37,917 nt of DNA from an uncultured Verrucomicrobiota bacterium (GCA_903880005.1 CAIRNV010000142.1:1-37917); one strand, 5' to 3'; numbered from the stretch's first letter, positions 20,238 to 30,660 are shown. The notes: a model not told the origin generated them from the sequence alone. A program made the numbers and translations.

Positions 20238-20726
20238 GTGGCTTTCGAGTTCAAGACGTCCCGCCTCGTCGAGTTCAACGAGACCGACATGGCCGGGATC
20301 GTCCATTTCACCCAGTTCTTCCGTTACATGGAGTCGGTGGAGCATGCGTTCCTGCGCTCCATCGGCCACTCCGTCGTCATGCCCGGGGCTCATCCACCCA
20401 TCGGTTTCCCACGAGTCCACGCCTCCTGCGACTATCGCCGCCCGCTTCGCTTCGAGGACCTCGTCGAACTCCACCTGCTCGTCGCCGAAAAGCGCACGCG
20501 GTCCATCGCCTACCAAGTCCGCATGACCCGGCTCCAGCCCGGCCCCCGCGAGGAGGTCGCCGTGGGGCGGCTCGTGGTGGCCTGCGTGGCCAAGCTTCCC
20601 GACGGCCAACTTACCGCCGTGCCGCTGCCCGATTCGCTCGCCAGCGTCATCGAGCCCGCCCCCGCCCATCTGCTCGCGCACGACCACTTCCATCCACGCG
20701 CGAGCCAGCACGACCGATCCAACTGA
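20238..20726 (+). CDS. Acyl-CoA thioesterase, 4-hydroxybenzoyl-CoA thioesterase (hotdog) family
   Basis: 162 residues. FNETDMAGIVHFTQFFRYMESVEHAFL contains the conserved Asp (D17) and the His of the hotdog active-site loop; this class hydrolyses acyl-CoA thioesters, for example YbgC-like enzymes. The start must be GTG at 20238-20240, because the next ATG is at codon 18, behind the catalytic Asp. It begins 12 bases after jag. The last ~9 codons (around RASQHDRSN) lie inside a fragment of the dispersed palindromic repeat, so the original C-terminus has been replaced by repeat sequence. Confidence 0.88.
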   Translation: MAFEFKTSRLVEFNETDMAGIVHFTQFFRYMESVEHAFLRSIGHSVVMPGAHPPIGFPRVHASCDYRRPLRFEDLVELHLLVAEKRTRSIAYQVRMTRLQPGPREEVAVGRLVVACVAKLPDGQLTAVPLPDSLASVIEPAPAHLLAHDHFHPRASQHDRSN

Positions 20727-20737
20727 ATCGTTCCGGC
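20701..20737 (+). repeat. Palindromic repeat, copy E (right end only)
   Basis: CGAGCCAGCACGACCGATCC followed by AACTGAATCGTTCCGGC matches the right ~37 bases of the 165-bp family. The left part is missing. It overlaps the 3' end of the thioesterase gene and supplies its stop codon. Confidence 0.8.
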
Positions 20738-20739
20738 TC

Positions 20740-20979
20740 GTGTCGTGTCTCACAAATGGCTGGTGTTTCGCCGCGAGGGATTTTCGTGTCCAACGAGGCG
20801 CGAGTGACGAGCAGACCCGCGGAGGTCTGTGAGGAGCGAGCAACGACGTGGGACGCGAAAAGCGCCGCGGCCCTTCGTTGTTCGTCCGTCACAGACCGCT
20901 GCGGGTAGGCTCCGTCCTCACGCCTTACCCCGGGGCATTCTTGGAGCAACCAAACACCAGCGATTTGTGAGACACGACA

Positions 20980-20980
<1 letters not shown>
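20740..20980. repeat. 240-bp element with 28-bp terminal inverted repeats
   Basis: Left end 20741-20768 begins TGTCGTGTCTCACAAAT; right end 20952-20979 is its reverse complement with one mismatch in 28. A second internal inverted pair (ACCCGCGGAGGTCTGTGAGG around 20817-20836 against CACAGACCGCTGCGGGT around 20891-20907) lets the whole element fold into a long hairpin. It has no coding capacity for a transposase. It fills the gap between the thioesterase (+) and ftsH (-) genes, starts 3 bases after repeat fragment E, and its last base is the first base of the ftsH stop codon complement (CTA). It differs in sequence from the 165-bp family. Confidence 0.85.
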
Positions 20981-22986
<2,006 letters not shown>

Positions 22987-23251
22987 CGCTCGTTGGGGAC
23001 ATTACCACTCTTGGTTACTGCGTGCAATCACGCGGACGCTCCGATGAACGAAGGGATTCAAGCGGCGATGCGCGCGGGCCGGTCGTGCTGGCCGGCTCCC
23101 CAGGTTCAAGGGCCTCGTCCCTCGCGCGTGACCCGGCGCCGGCGAGAGGACTCGCCCACACCGTGCGGGGTGCTGCAAGCCTGCGCGTCCAAGCCTCTTT
23201 GGCAACGGGCAACCCCGGCGACGAAGTGCCTGCCACGGAACCGACGCTGCC
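22987..23251. other. Intergenic region between ftsH and the universal stress gene
   Basis: 265 bases. I see no convincing gene, RNA or repeat. Reading frames cross it but their products are Arg/Pro-rich and resemble nothing. The ftsH promoter should lie here; no clear -35/-10 pair was found. Confidence 0.5.
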
Positions 23252-23818
23252 CTAGACAAAGTCATGCTCCTCGTCGCGCACCACCAATACGGGACAGGGG
23301 GCGTGCCTCACGATCTTCTCCGCAACACTCCCCAGCAACGCATGCTTCAATCCCGTGTAGCCATGCGTGGACACCACGATCAGGTCGGCGCCCGAGGCCT
23401 TTGCCTCCTCGACGACGCCCTGCCATGGGCGCCCCACGAACACCTTGGCGGCCACCGCGATCCCGCCGCCCACGCCCTTGGCGATCGCGTCCAACTGCCT
23501 TTGCAACTCCCTCATGCGCGCCTCCTCCACGTCGGGCGGCAGCAGGGGCACGACCGCGAAGTCCGGCGGGTAGGTCATCGGCTCCACCACGTGCACGAGC
23601 ACGATGGCGGCCGCGAACTGCTCGGCGAACATGCGCGCGTAATGGACCGCCTTGCGCGACGGCTGCGAGAAATCCACCGGCACCAGGATTTTCCTGAGCC
23701 CGATGCGCCGGGGCGTCATGGCGGTGGCCGGGACCGTGGCATGGCCATGGCCATCCTTGCCCGTGACCACGATCTTGGCCTCCGAAGGCCGCGGTGTTCC
23801 GTGCTGCGATGTGTTCAT
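23252..23818 (-). CDS. Universal stress protein (UspA family)
   Basis: 188 residues with one Usp domain (about 38-188): RKILVPVDFSQPSRKAVHYA at its start, VLVHVVEP, and the ATP-binding end STHGYTGLKHALLGSVAEKI, which keeps the G-x9-G-S part of the nucleotide motif although the first glycine is Ser. It is therefore probably an ATP-binding Usp. The ~35-residue N-terminal extension is Thr/Gly-rich. ATG at 23818 is chosen because AAGGAAGGAA lies just upstream; an ATG 13 codons earlier is less likely. It follows the CBM48 gene by 51 bases on the same strand, so the two probably form an operon. Confidence 0.92.
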   Translation of the reverse strand: MNTSQHGTPRPSEAKIVVTGKDGHGHATVPATAMTPRRIGLRKILVPVDFSQPSRKAVHYARMFAEQFAAAIVLVHVVEPMTYPPDFAVVPLLPPDVEEARMRELQRQLDAIAKGVGGGIAVAAKVFVGRPWQGVVEEAKASGADLIVVSTHGYTGLKHALLGSVAEKIVRHAPCPVLVVRDEEHDFV

Positions 23819-23869
23819 TCGGTTGTTCCTTCCTTGTTGCGTGCGCTTGCCGATCAAATCCAGGCCGTC

Positions 23870-24202
23870 TCAGCTCACATGCCGGACGGAGTTGAAGCCG
23901 CCGAATGGATTGGGGGTCTTCTCGTCGCAAGCCGGGTCCTCGACCCAGCGCCCGTCGGCAATCACGCGGTACTCGTAGCGTCCGGGGGCCAGCAACAGCT
24001 CCTTTTCCCAGCGCCCGGGGCCTGTGTTGACCATGGGCAGGGTCGAGGGCTGCCAATCGTTGAAGTTCCCGGCGAGATGCACCTCGCGCGCCCCGCCCAG
24101 GTGCACGTCAAACAACACCCTCTTGGCACCCCCAAGGACATCCTGCCGCCCGCTACCCATGCCCAAGCCCGTGCCATTGCCCGTCTGCCTTCGCGTTCTC
24201 AT
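23870..24202 (-). CDS. Small CBM48/AMPK-type glycogen-binding domain protein
   Basis: 110 residues. After ~25 basic/Gly-rich residues comes one isoamylase-N/CBM48-like domain: KRVLFDVHLGGAREVHLAGNF, NDWQPSTLPM, GRWEKELLLAPGRYEYRVIADGRWVEDPACDEKTPNPFGGFNSV. The NDW, GRYEYRF-like and NPFGG-type motifs are those that bind alpha-glucans in AMPK-beta and branching enzymes. There is no catalytic domain, so it is a free binding module. ATG at 24202 was chosen; the frame continues to an upstream ATG at 24334 that reaches into repeat-flanking DNA. A probable operon with the downstream universal stress gene hints at a link between glycogen state and stress, which is inference. Confidence 0.82.
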   Translation of the reverse strand: MRTRRQTGNGTGLGMGSGRQDVLGGAKRVLFDVHLGGAREVHLAGNFNDWQPSTLPMVNTGPGRWEKELLLAPGRYEYRVIADGRWVEDPACDEKTPNPFGGFNSVRHVS

Positions 24203-24347
24203 GTGGTTCCGGACAGCGTTTCCCCGTCCTTTATCAAACATCCCCGGATCCACGTGGCCCACCACACCTCCGTTGCCCTTGCCTCCACCAAAAAAAACAA
24301 TGCGTGCAGGCCGACGGGCCAATCGTCCCTCCATGGAGGAGGCCCTA

Positions 24348-24512
24348 GCCGGAACGATTCAGTTGGGTCGGTCGTGCTTGCTCGATCTGCTTGCGCAACT
24401 CCTTCGTCGCTCACTCGTTACGGGCCTCGAACTGGCCCGCGCCTCGCTCACTCCTCGGCTTGCGCAAGCATCTGCTTCGCAATCACTTCCCTCCCAACTG
24501 AATCGTCCCGGC
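24348..24512 (-). repeat. 165-bp palindromic repeat, copy B (inverted orientation)
   Basis: Same length as copy A but in reverse orientation. Ends are GCCGGAACGATTCAGTTGG (left) and CCAACTGAATCGTCCCGGC (right), 18/19 complementary. The interior reads as the reverse complement of copy A, with CTTGCGCAACTCCTTCGTCG and CTCACTCCTCGGCTTGCGCA. Its right edge supplies the first base of the pseudopilin stop codon (24512-24514). Confidence 0.9.
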
Positions 24513-25222
24513 TAGTCCGCCTCCAGCGTGAACAACCGGCGCGGCGCGTCCCGACGCAGCTCCACGTGGCCGTCGGCAAACCCCAGGTTCGCCCGAAACT
24601 TCCCCTTCTTCGCCATGCCAGCCACGCCACGATCCGTCTCCGAGCTGCGCTCGTTGCCGCCGCTGTGACGGAAACAGACGTTCGCGCCGCCCGACCCATC
24701 TGGATAAAGGCAGGCGTCCCACCCATCGGTGTCCCCATAGAGGACCGTGCCCACGGGGTCCGCCACGTTGCGCGAGCCCACGTCCCTCTGGCCGTTGTTG
24801 ATGAAGCCGTTTTGGGCGTAGGCCAGGTAGCCCCAGAAGCCGCCCGTCACAATGGCCCCGCCCGCCTTCTGGTCCTTGCGTTGCATCGACGACGGGCAGA
24901 CGAAGATCCCCTGCCCGGCCGTCTTGGCCGTCCGGCCCACGTAGGGTTGCAATTGCCGGTACCAAATGGGCGGCACCGTCGTTGTCAGCCAGTCCGCCAG
25001 CGGCCAGCCGATGGGGTACGTGCGGTGCTCCTCGTCGTACATCATCGCCGCCATCGTCAGTTGCCGGAGGTTGCTTTGGCAGGCGGCCGACCGGGCCTTG
25101 TCACGCGCCTTGCCCAGGACGGGCAGCAACATGCCCGCCAGGATGGCGATGATGGCCACCACCACCAGCAGCTCGATCAAGGTGAACCCACCGCCCACCC
25201 GCCTCCGGCGTCCCTCGTCCAT
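24512..25222 (-). CDS. Type II secretion-like pseudopilin of the PVC type
   Basis: 236 residues. A short basic leader (MDEGRRRRVGG) ends in the prepilin peptidase site G|FTLIELLVVVAIIAILAGML; the Glu at mature position 5 is present. After the hydrophobic helix comes a beta-rich domain with YDEEHRTYPIGWPLADW and, near the C-terminus, ANLGFADGHVELR, the 'H-x9-DG'-type motif common in Verrucomicrobia and Planctomycetes. Such proteins are numerous in these genomes and probably assemble into pseudopili or surface filaments; the individual role is unknown. ATG at 25222 is used because the frame above it lacks leader-like sequence. The stop lies at the edge of repeat copy B. Confidence 0.9.
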   Translation of the reverse strand: MDEGRRRRVGGGFTLIELLVVVAIIAILAGMLLPVLGKARDKARSAACQSNLRQLTMAAMMYDEEHRTYPIGWPLADWLTTTVPPIWYRQLQPYVGRTAKTAGQGIFVCPSSMQRKDQKAGGAIVTGGFWGYLAYAQNGFINNGQRDVGSRNVADPVGTVLYGDTDGWDACLYPDGSGGANVCFRHSGGNERSSETDRGVAGMAKKGKFRANLGFADGHVELRRDAPRRLFTLEAD

Positions 25223-25369
25223 GGGCCCATTCGCACCACGAATCCCGCCCCGGGTCAACGCTCGCCCAGCACGCGCGTCCATGTCGTCGGTCCGGCCGCG
25301 GCCCAGAACGTCGGCTCACAGCCGGCCTTCGCGCTCGCCGGGGCGGCTGGCGTGGGCATAGTCGCCGCC

Positions 25370-26167
25370 ATGTTCTTGGCGTCGCTGCTTGGGGGCCTGT
25401 TGGACCCGGAATTCCTCCTGGGAAGCCCGGTGGCGTTGCTGATGTTTGGGTTCTCGGCCTGGATGTTCGTGGACGCGCTCCGGCGCCACGAGTGGATCTG
25501 GGCGGTGTGCATCGCCGTGTTCACGGTGTTCTCGGCGATGATGTACTACTTCCTCGTTTACCGGCAGCTCGGCCGGGCGGGGGGAGGTCGGGGGTTGTCC
25601 GGCTTCGAGCTGCCCGGCGCGCGTCAAAGGGCCCGCATGCGCGAGATCCGGGCGCGGATCCATGACCTGGACCACGCGCGCGACCACCTCGACCTGGCGG
25701 ACCTGTTGTTCGCGCGCGGCAAATACCAGGAGGCGGAGGCGAGTTATCGTGCCTCGTTGGCACGGGACCCGGACGACCCGGACGCATTGGCCCACCTCGG
25801 GCAATGCCTCATGCGGCTCGGTCGGCCTGCGGAGGCGCGACCCTTGCTCGAGGCGGTCCTCGCCCAGGACGCCAAGCATGACTACGGCCACACGCGCATG
25901 GCGTTGGCGGAAGCCTTGACCGCGTTGGGGGACGCCACGGCTTCCTTGGCGCATTGGGAGGAAGTCAACCGTCACCACGGCTACCCGCGCGCCCGCGTCC
26001 AGCACGCCGAGCTTCTCATCGCCCAGGGACGAGGCGCGGAGGCCATGGCGCTGGCGCGCGAGGCGGTGTCGGATGACGAGCATGCCCCGCGCTTCCAACG
26101 CCAACGTGACAAGGCATGGATCCGAAGGGCGCGGCGAATCGTCTCGATGGGCGACGGCAAGGCCTGA
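25370..26167 (+). CDS. Membrane-anchored TPR protein
   Basis: 265 residues. Two hydrophobic helices (about MFLASLLGGLLDPEFLLGSP to 30, and IWAVCIAVFTVFSAMMYYFLV) lead into a soluble part of tetratricopeptide repeats from about residue 95: ADLLFARGKYQEAEASYRAS, LAHLGQCLMRLGRPAEARPL, RMALAEALTALGDATASLAH and AELLIAQGRGAEAMALAREA. TPRs are protein-docking solenoids; the partner is unknown. The ATG at 25370 is chosen; GTG at 25352 is in frame. It is divergent from the pseudopilin gene. Confidence 0.8.
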   Translation: MFLASLLGGLLDPEFLLGSPVALLMFGFSAWMFVDALRRHEWIWAVCIAVFTVFSAMMYYFLVYRQLGRAGGGRGLSGFELPGARQRARMREIRARIHDLDHARDHLDLADLLFARGKYQEAEASYRASLARDPDDPDALAHLGQCLMRLGRPAEARPLLEAVLAQDAKHDYGHTRMALAEALTALGDATASLAHWEEVNRHHGYPRARVQHAELLIAQGRGAEAMALAREAVSDDEHAPRFQRQRDKAWIRRARRIVSMGDGKA

Positions 26168-26194
26168 GCCTTAGCGATGCAGTTGGATCGGTCG
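26168..26194 (-). repeat. Palindromic repeat, copy F (degenerate end fragment)
   Basis: GCCTTAGCGATGCAGTTGGA followed by TCGGTCG matches the first ~27 bases of the family in copy-B orientation, with the CCGGA core decayed. It begins immediately behind the TPR gene's stop (TGA 26165-26167). Confidence 0.6.
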
Positions 26195-26223
26195 CACCGG
26201 GTGGGGTTCCCCCCGCCGGCGGA

Positions 26224-27195
26224 TCAACGGTCCGTCGCATCGAACGTCGCGACGAGCAGGCGATGGTCCGAGGCCAGCCCCCAGTTGGGCGTCGTATGGA
26301 TATGGGTCTCCTCCCGACGCCATTCCCGGGCCAGGCCTCGGCTCACGAGGATGTAGTCAATCCGGGCATAGGCGTCCTCGCGGGCGAAATGGTGCGTCCA
26401 CGTGATGGTCCTCTTGGCCGGGAGCGAGGCGTCGCGTGTCAGGCCGGGCTCGGCGGGGCGGGTGTCGATCAGGGCCATGTTCCCGCGTCCAACGAGGGCC
26501 CGCAGCGCACGGCTGTCCGGCGTGTCGTTGAAGTCGCCGCACACGACCAGGTTGGCGTCGCGCTCGGCCGCGAGGATGGCATCGGCCTTCTCACGCAGCA
26601 GGATGGCCTCTTGCTCGCGCATCTCCGCCTCGGCGGCGAGCCCGACGGCGCGCTTGGACTTCAAGTGGGCGGCGACGAGGACCACGCGATGACCCGGTGC
26701 GGGCGAGAAGGAAACCTCGGCGAAGCCGCGGCTGGCCTTGATGCGACGTTCGTCCAGCAGGAACGACTCATTGGTGTGGGGCCGACGATGCAAGAACGGG
26801 AAGCGAGAGAGGACGGCGACGCAGATGTTGGTGTCATGGCCACGGACAATCTCCGCATGCGGCAGGTTCAAGCCCTGGATGGCGAGCCGACGTTGAAGGT
26901 CGGCAAGGGCCTCGGGATCCCCGATTTCCTGGAGGGCCACGACGTCCGGGCGCGCCTCGGAGAGCAGCCGCGCAACCTGGTCCCGGCTGGCCTCGGGCTT
27001 GGGTTTCCGGCCGGGCGCGGGCCGGACGAGGTAGTTTTCGACGTTGAAGGTGGCGATCCGAAAGGAGGGCTGGGACGTGCTCGTGCCGGAGACCGCGATG
27101 CTCGATGCAGGCGTGCGCAAGGCGACGAAGCCGAGGAGGAACGCGAGGATCGTGGCGTGGAACGACTTGCTGGCGAGGATGGGATGGGCGGCCAT
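26224..27195 (-). CDS. Exported endonuclease/exonuclease/phosphatase-fold protein
   Basis: 323 residues. The N-terminus (SKSFHATILAFLLGFVALRTPASS) is a signal peptide or membrane anchor. The rest is an EEP fold (DNase I / exonuclease III / sphingomyelinase group) with FRIATFNVENY, VVALQEIGDPEAL (metal-binding Glu), HLKSKRAVG, CGDFNDTPDSRAL (GDFND) and ASDHRLLVATF (catalytic SDH). All active-site motifs are intact, so it is likely an active, secreted, Mg-dependent phosphodiesterase; nuclease or lipid phosphatase cannot be told apart. The product starts with ATG at 27195, divergent from folE2. Confidence 0.88.
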   Translation of the reverse strand: MAAHPILASKSFHATILAFLLGFVALRTPASSIAVSGTSTSQPSFRIATFNVENYLVRPAPGRKPKPEASRDQVARLLSEARPDVVALQEIGDPEALADLQRRLAIQGLNLPHAEIVRGHDTNICVAVLSRFPFLHRRPHTNESFLLDERRIKASRGFAEVSFSPAPGHRVVLVAAHLKSKRAVGLAAEAEMREQEAILLREKADAILAAERDANLVVCGDFNDTPDSRALRALVGRGNMALIDTRPAEPGLTRDASLPAKRTITWTHHFAREDAYARIDYILVSRGLAREWRREETHIHTTPNWGLASDHRLLVATFDATDR

Positions 27196-27364
27196 CCGGC
27201 CAACGTCCGCGTCGAACGGTGACGTTTCAAGCAGGCGGGAACAAAGCCGTTGGTGGACCCATCGATGGGTGATACGGTCGCCTATGACGAGTCAAGCGAC
27301 GGGCGCGCGGACATTGGCTAGGGGAGCCGAGACCGGCCGCGTTACAGGGCAGGTTGGAGCCATC

Positions 27365-28144
27365 ATGAAACCGCTGAGCGACAAGCAAAACGAGCCGGAC
27401 ATCCGGGGTCTCCGCATCGACAAGGTGGGCGTCCGAGGCCTTCGCGTGCCCTTGCAAGTGCGCGACAAGGCCCACGAGGCGCCCCAAAACACCGTCGCAA
27501 CCGTGGGCCTGTTCGTGGACCTGCCCAAGGAGTTCAAGGGGACGCACATGAGCCGCTTCGTGGAGGTGCTCAACCAGCATGGCGGCGTGGTGCACGTGGA
27601 GAACATCCCGGACATGCTCCGGGCGATGCAAGCGCGCCTCAACGCCGCCAGCGCGCATGTCGAGATGGAGTTCCCGTTCTTCCTCGTGAAGAAGGCCCCC
27701 GTCTCGGGCAAGGAGGGCGTGCTGGACTACACGGTGCGATTCGACGCCGCCCTGCACGGCAGCGATCTCGACTTCGTCCTCACCGTGAAGGCCTTGGTCA
27801 CCACCTTGTGCCCCTGCTCCAAGGCCATCTCGAAATACGGCGCCCACAACCAACGCGGCGAGGTCACCGTGCAGGTTCGCACCACCCAGGTCGTCTGGAT
27901 CGAGGACTTGATCGCCTTGGTCGAGGCGTCCGCCAGCAGCGAGATGTACTCGTTGCTGAAGCGCGAGGACGAGAAGGCCGTCACCGAGCGCGCCTACGAG
28001 AACCCCGTGTTCGTCGAGGATCTCGTCCGCAACGTCGCCCTCCGCCTCAACGCACATCCCGACGTCGCGTGGTACAAGGTGGAGGCCGAGAACTACGAGA
28101 GCATCCACAACCACAACGCCTACGCATGCATCGAGAAAGGCTGA
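27365..28144 (+). CDS. folE2: GTP cyclohydrolase FolE2 (type IB)
   Basis: 259 residues. It converts GTP to 7,8-dihydroneopterin triphosphate, the first step of folate, biopterin and queuosine synthesis. The active-site cysteine region is LVTTLCPCSKAISKYGAHNQRG, with C149 and C151; the family's N-terminus IDKVGVRGLRVPL is complete. GGAG at 27356-27359 stands 5 bases before the ATG. FolE2 can use metals other than zinc, and in some bacteria is induced by zinc limitation; no Zur box was recognised here. A pterin carbinolamine dehydratase gene lies 1.2 kb further on. Confidence 0.95.
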   Translation: MKPLSDKQNEPDIRGLRIDKVGVRGLRVPLQVRDKAHEAPQNTVATVGLFVDLPKEFKGTHMSRFVEVLNQHGGVVHVENIPDMLRAMQARLNAASAHVEMEFPFFLVKKAPVSGKEGVLDYTVRFDAALHGSDLDFVLTVKALVTTLCPCSKAISKYGAHNQRGEVTVQVRTTQVVWIEDLIALVEASASSEMYSLLKREDEKAVTERAYENPVFVEDLVRNVALRLNAHPDVAWYKVEAENYESIHNHNAYACIEKG

Positions 28145-28309
28145 CGCCCTCGATGACGTTCCGCGGTCGCGGGACAACGGGCGAGAAACCCATCCCTTAC
28201 CTCGCACCTGCGGAGCCATAGCGGCCGATCCATCCGCGCCCTTCCTGCCGGGTCCCGCACGCCCGCCTTTGCGCTTCCACCCGCAAGGCCGCATGGCCAG
28301 CCTTGTGAC

Positions 28310-29239
28310 GTGAACGACGCGGCGACACGCGAGCTGCTGGACCTGCTGGTCGGCCACCTCGAGGGCCTTCGCGACGACGGGGCAAGATGGGTTGCCGCGT
28401 CGCCTGCGTTGCTGGCGGACGCCCTCGGGCCCCTTTCACGCCCACGCCCAAGCCGCGTCGAGGCCCCTCCTGCATCCCTCGCTTCATCCCGCGGGCGAGG
28501 GTCGGAGCCCGCCTCAACTTCCCACTCGGCCGCTCCAGGCGCCGGCCTGCGCGCCCCTTCCGCCATCCTGCCACCCCCACGCCCGGAGCTTGGGGGTGCG
28601 CCGCTGGACCGGGCCGGCAAGATTGCGGCGCTTGCAGCCCTGGAAGCCAAGGCCCAAGCCTGCACCCAATGCGCGGCCATCGCACGATCTCGCAAGTCGG
28701 TCGTCTTCGGCGTGGGCGACCCGGATGCCGCGTTGATGTTGATTGGCGAGGCGCCCGGCCGGGACGAGGACCAGGTCGGCGAGCCGTTCGTGGGCGCCGC
28801 CGGGCAATTGCTCTCCAAGATCCTCGTCGCCATGGGCCTTGGGCGCGAACGCGTGTACATCGCCAACGTCTTGAAGTGCCGCCCGGACACCCCGGGCGAG
28901 GCCTACGGCAATCGCAAGCCCACGGCAGACGAGATGGCGACCTGCATCCCGTTCTTGTTCGAGCAGGTGCGCATCGTGAGGCCGAGGGTCATCGTGGCCT
29001 TGGGCGGCACGGCATTGGAGGGGTTGCTCGGGCAGCAAAAACTCTCGGTCACCCGCATGCGCGGCCGATGGGTTGACTTCGCGGGCGTGCCCTTGATGCC
29101 GACCTACCACCCTTCGTACCTGCTTCGGCAGGACACGCTGGCGACCAAGCGCGAGGTGTGGGAGGACATGCTCGCCGTGATGGAGAAGCTCGGCCTTCCC
29201 ATCAGCGCCAAGCAACGCGGCTACTTCACCAAGGCCTGA
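28310..29239 (+). CDS. Type-4 uracil-DNA glycosylase (Fe-S)
   Basis: 309 residues. It removes uracil from DNA. The catalytic domain covers about 105-300: motif A GEAPGRDEDQVGEPFVG (from residue 146) and motif B HPSYLLR (H267). The four [4Fe-4S] cysteines are C118 and C121 (CTQC), C190 (NVLKCRP) and C212 (MATCIPF). The first ~100 residues are a Pro/Ser/Ala-rich linker without homology, as in many high-GC members. The start is GTG at 28310-28312; no in-frame ATG precedes the catalytic domain. It follows folE2 by 165 bases in which I see no signal. Confidence 0.93.
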   Translation: MNDAATRELLDLLVGHLEGLRDDGARWVAASPALLADALGPLSRPRPSRVEAPPASLASSRGRGSEPASTSHSAAPGAGLRAPSAILPPPRPELGGAPLDRAGKIAALAALEAKAQACTQCAAIARSRKSVVFGVGDPDAALMLIGEAPGRDEDQVGEPFVGAAGQLLSKILVAMGLGRERVYIANVLKCRPDTPGEAYGNRKPTADEMATCIPFLFEQVRIVRPRVIVALGGTALEGLLGQQKLSVTRMRGRWVDFAGVPLMPTYHPSYLLRQDTLATKREVWEDMLAVMEKLGLPISAKQRGYFTKA

Positions 29240-29294
29240 CGCGCCGACGGCAATGGTGAGGGTGGATGCCTCGGTACCGGTTCAGTGGGGAAGG

Positions 29295-29594
29295 TCACGC
29301 CCGCACCCGCCCGCGGGCAGCCAAGGCGTCGCAGCGTGCCGCAAGGACGAAGTCGCGCTCGCTGAGTCCGCCCTCGTCATGGGTCGTTAGAGACAACCGA
29401 ACTCGATTCCAACGAATGTCGATGTCGGGATGGTGGCAGGCTTCCTCGGCGGCGCGGGCGACGCGTACGACGAAGCGAACCGCAGATGGAAAGTCCGGGA
29501 ACGCAAACTCGCGCTCAATGCGGTCCTTCTTGCGCGTCCACGCAGGGACGGCGGCCATGGAATGTCGGACTTCGGCGGCGCTCAAGCTTGCCAT
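29295..29594 (-). CDS. 4a-hydroxytetrahydrobiopterin dehydratase (pterin-4a-carbinolamine dehydratase)
   Basis: 99 residues, usual for the family. It dehydrates the 4a-hydroxypterin made by aromatic amino acid hydroxylases and is found in bacteria lacking them, where it may serve Moco or folate metabolism. The signature H-H-P-[D]-I-D is present (ACHHPDIDIRWNRVRLSLTTHD), together with GGLSERDFVLA. It is convergent with the uracil-DNA glycosylase gene, 55 bases apart. Proximity to folE2 suggests pterin chemistry, but the two are on opposite strands and not co-transcribed. Confidence 0.93.
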   Translation of the reverse strand: MASLSAAEVRHSMAAVPAWTRKKDRIEREFAFPDFPSAVRFVVRVARAAEEACHHPDIDIRWNRVRLSLTTHDEGGLSERDFVLAARCDALAARGRVRA

Positions 29595-29721
29595 GACGAG
29601 ACAGTAACCATGGCCGGGGGGTCGTCACGGAGCGGAATCCTCGGGACGCGCCGGACGTTCGTATCCAGGCCCAGCTACCCCCGCACGTGCGGCAACAGCG
29701 GGTGTGGGGTACCCTCCATCC

Positions 29722-30612
29722 ATGCGCGTCATGGTCGTGGGTGGAAGCGGCTTCGTGGGCCGGGCGGTCGTTTCGGAATTGCTGGCCAGGGGCCATGCGG
29801 TGCGCGTGTTGACGCGGGGAACCCGCCCTCGGGTGAACGGCGTCGAATGGGTCACGGGCGGGGTCGAGGATGGACCCTTGCTGGAACGTGCGTGCGCAGG
29901 CTGCGACGCCGTCCTCTACCTCGCCGGCATCATCGCGGAGGTTCGCGACCAAACGTATGACCGCGTCCACCGGGAGGGGACGGTTCGCGTCCTCGCGGCG
30001 GCACGCGCGACGGGCGTCCGGCAATGGATCCACATGAGCGCCTTGGGCACGCGCGCCGATGCGCCGTCTCGATACCATGCCACCAAGTGGGCCGGCGAGG
30101 AGGCCGTCCGCCAGTCCGGCATGGCCTGGACCATCCACCGGCCGTCCGTGATTCACGGCACCGGCGACGGATTCCTCGGCTTCTTCGAGAGAATGAGCCG
30201 GTGGAGCCCGGCCCTCCCTTTGGTGGGCGGGGGCAAGACCCTGTTCCAGCCGGTTTGGGTCGGCGACGTCGCAACGGCAATGGTGCGCTGCATCGATGTC
30301 GGCGCGAGCGTGGGGCGGACCTACGACGTGTGCGGGCCGGAGCGTTGGACCTTGAGGCAGATGCTGGAGTTGGTGCTTCGCGTGACGGGCCGGAGCCGCC
30401 TGCTCGTGCCGGTGCCGGCTCCCGTGGCGTGGTGCCAGGCATGGGTGGCGGAGACAGTGCTGGGATCATGGAAGGGGCGCACCCCGCCCCTGTGCCGGGA
30501 CCAGTTGATCATGCTGGGCGAGGACAACGTGGGCGACCCTTCGGCGTTGCAAACAGACCTCGGCTGGGCCGCGTCCGGACTGGAGGAGAAGCTTCGCGAA
30601 CGATGGGGCTAG
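29722..30612 (+). CDS. Atypical SDR / NAD(P)-binding oxidoreductase (NDUFA9-like)
   Basis: 296 residues. The Rossmann motif is at the N-terminus: MRVMVVGGSGFVGRAVVSEL with G7, G10 and G13. SALGTRADAPSRYHATKWAGE carries Y-x3-K, and IHRPSVIHGTGDGFLGFFERM and QPVWVGDVATAMVRCID are typical of NDUFA9/YbjT-like members that bind but may not turn over NAD(P)H. The ATG at 29722 (not the upstream GTG/ATG in the same frame) puts the Rossmann motif at the usual place. It starts a run of four plus-strand genes reaching to 36.4 kb and precedes the DUF455-ATP-grasp gene by 48 bases. Confidence 0.87.
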   Translation: MRVMVVGGSGFVGRAVVSELLARGHAVRVLTRGTRPRVNGVEWVTGGVEDGPLLERACAGCDAVLYLAGIIAEVRDQTYDRVHREGTVRVLAAARATGVRQWIHMSALGTRADAPSRYHATKWAGEEAVRQSGMAWTIHRPSVIHGTGDGFLGFFERMSRWSPALPLVGGGKTLFQPVWVGDVATAMVRCIDVGASVGRTYDVCGPERWTLRQMLELVLRVTGRSRLLVPVPAPVAWCQAWVAETVLGSWKGRTPPLCRDQLIMLGEDNVGDPSALQTDLGWAASGLEEKLRERWG

Positions 30613-30660
30613 CGGGAGCGCCGCCCCTGCGGACCACCGCGAGAAAACCTCGGCTCATGC

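Noticed and set aside
22993-23697. Plus-strand frame upstream of and opposite the universal stress gene
   Set aside because: Arg/Pro-rich with no motif; mostly antisense to a well-supported Usp gene.
24264-24515. Reading frames across the palindromic repeats giving similar peptides (SVVLAR..., ...ITSLPTESS)
   Set aside because: They recur only because the repeat DNA recurs, run in several frames and lack ribosome sites.
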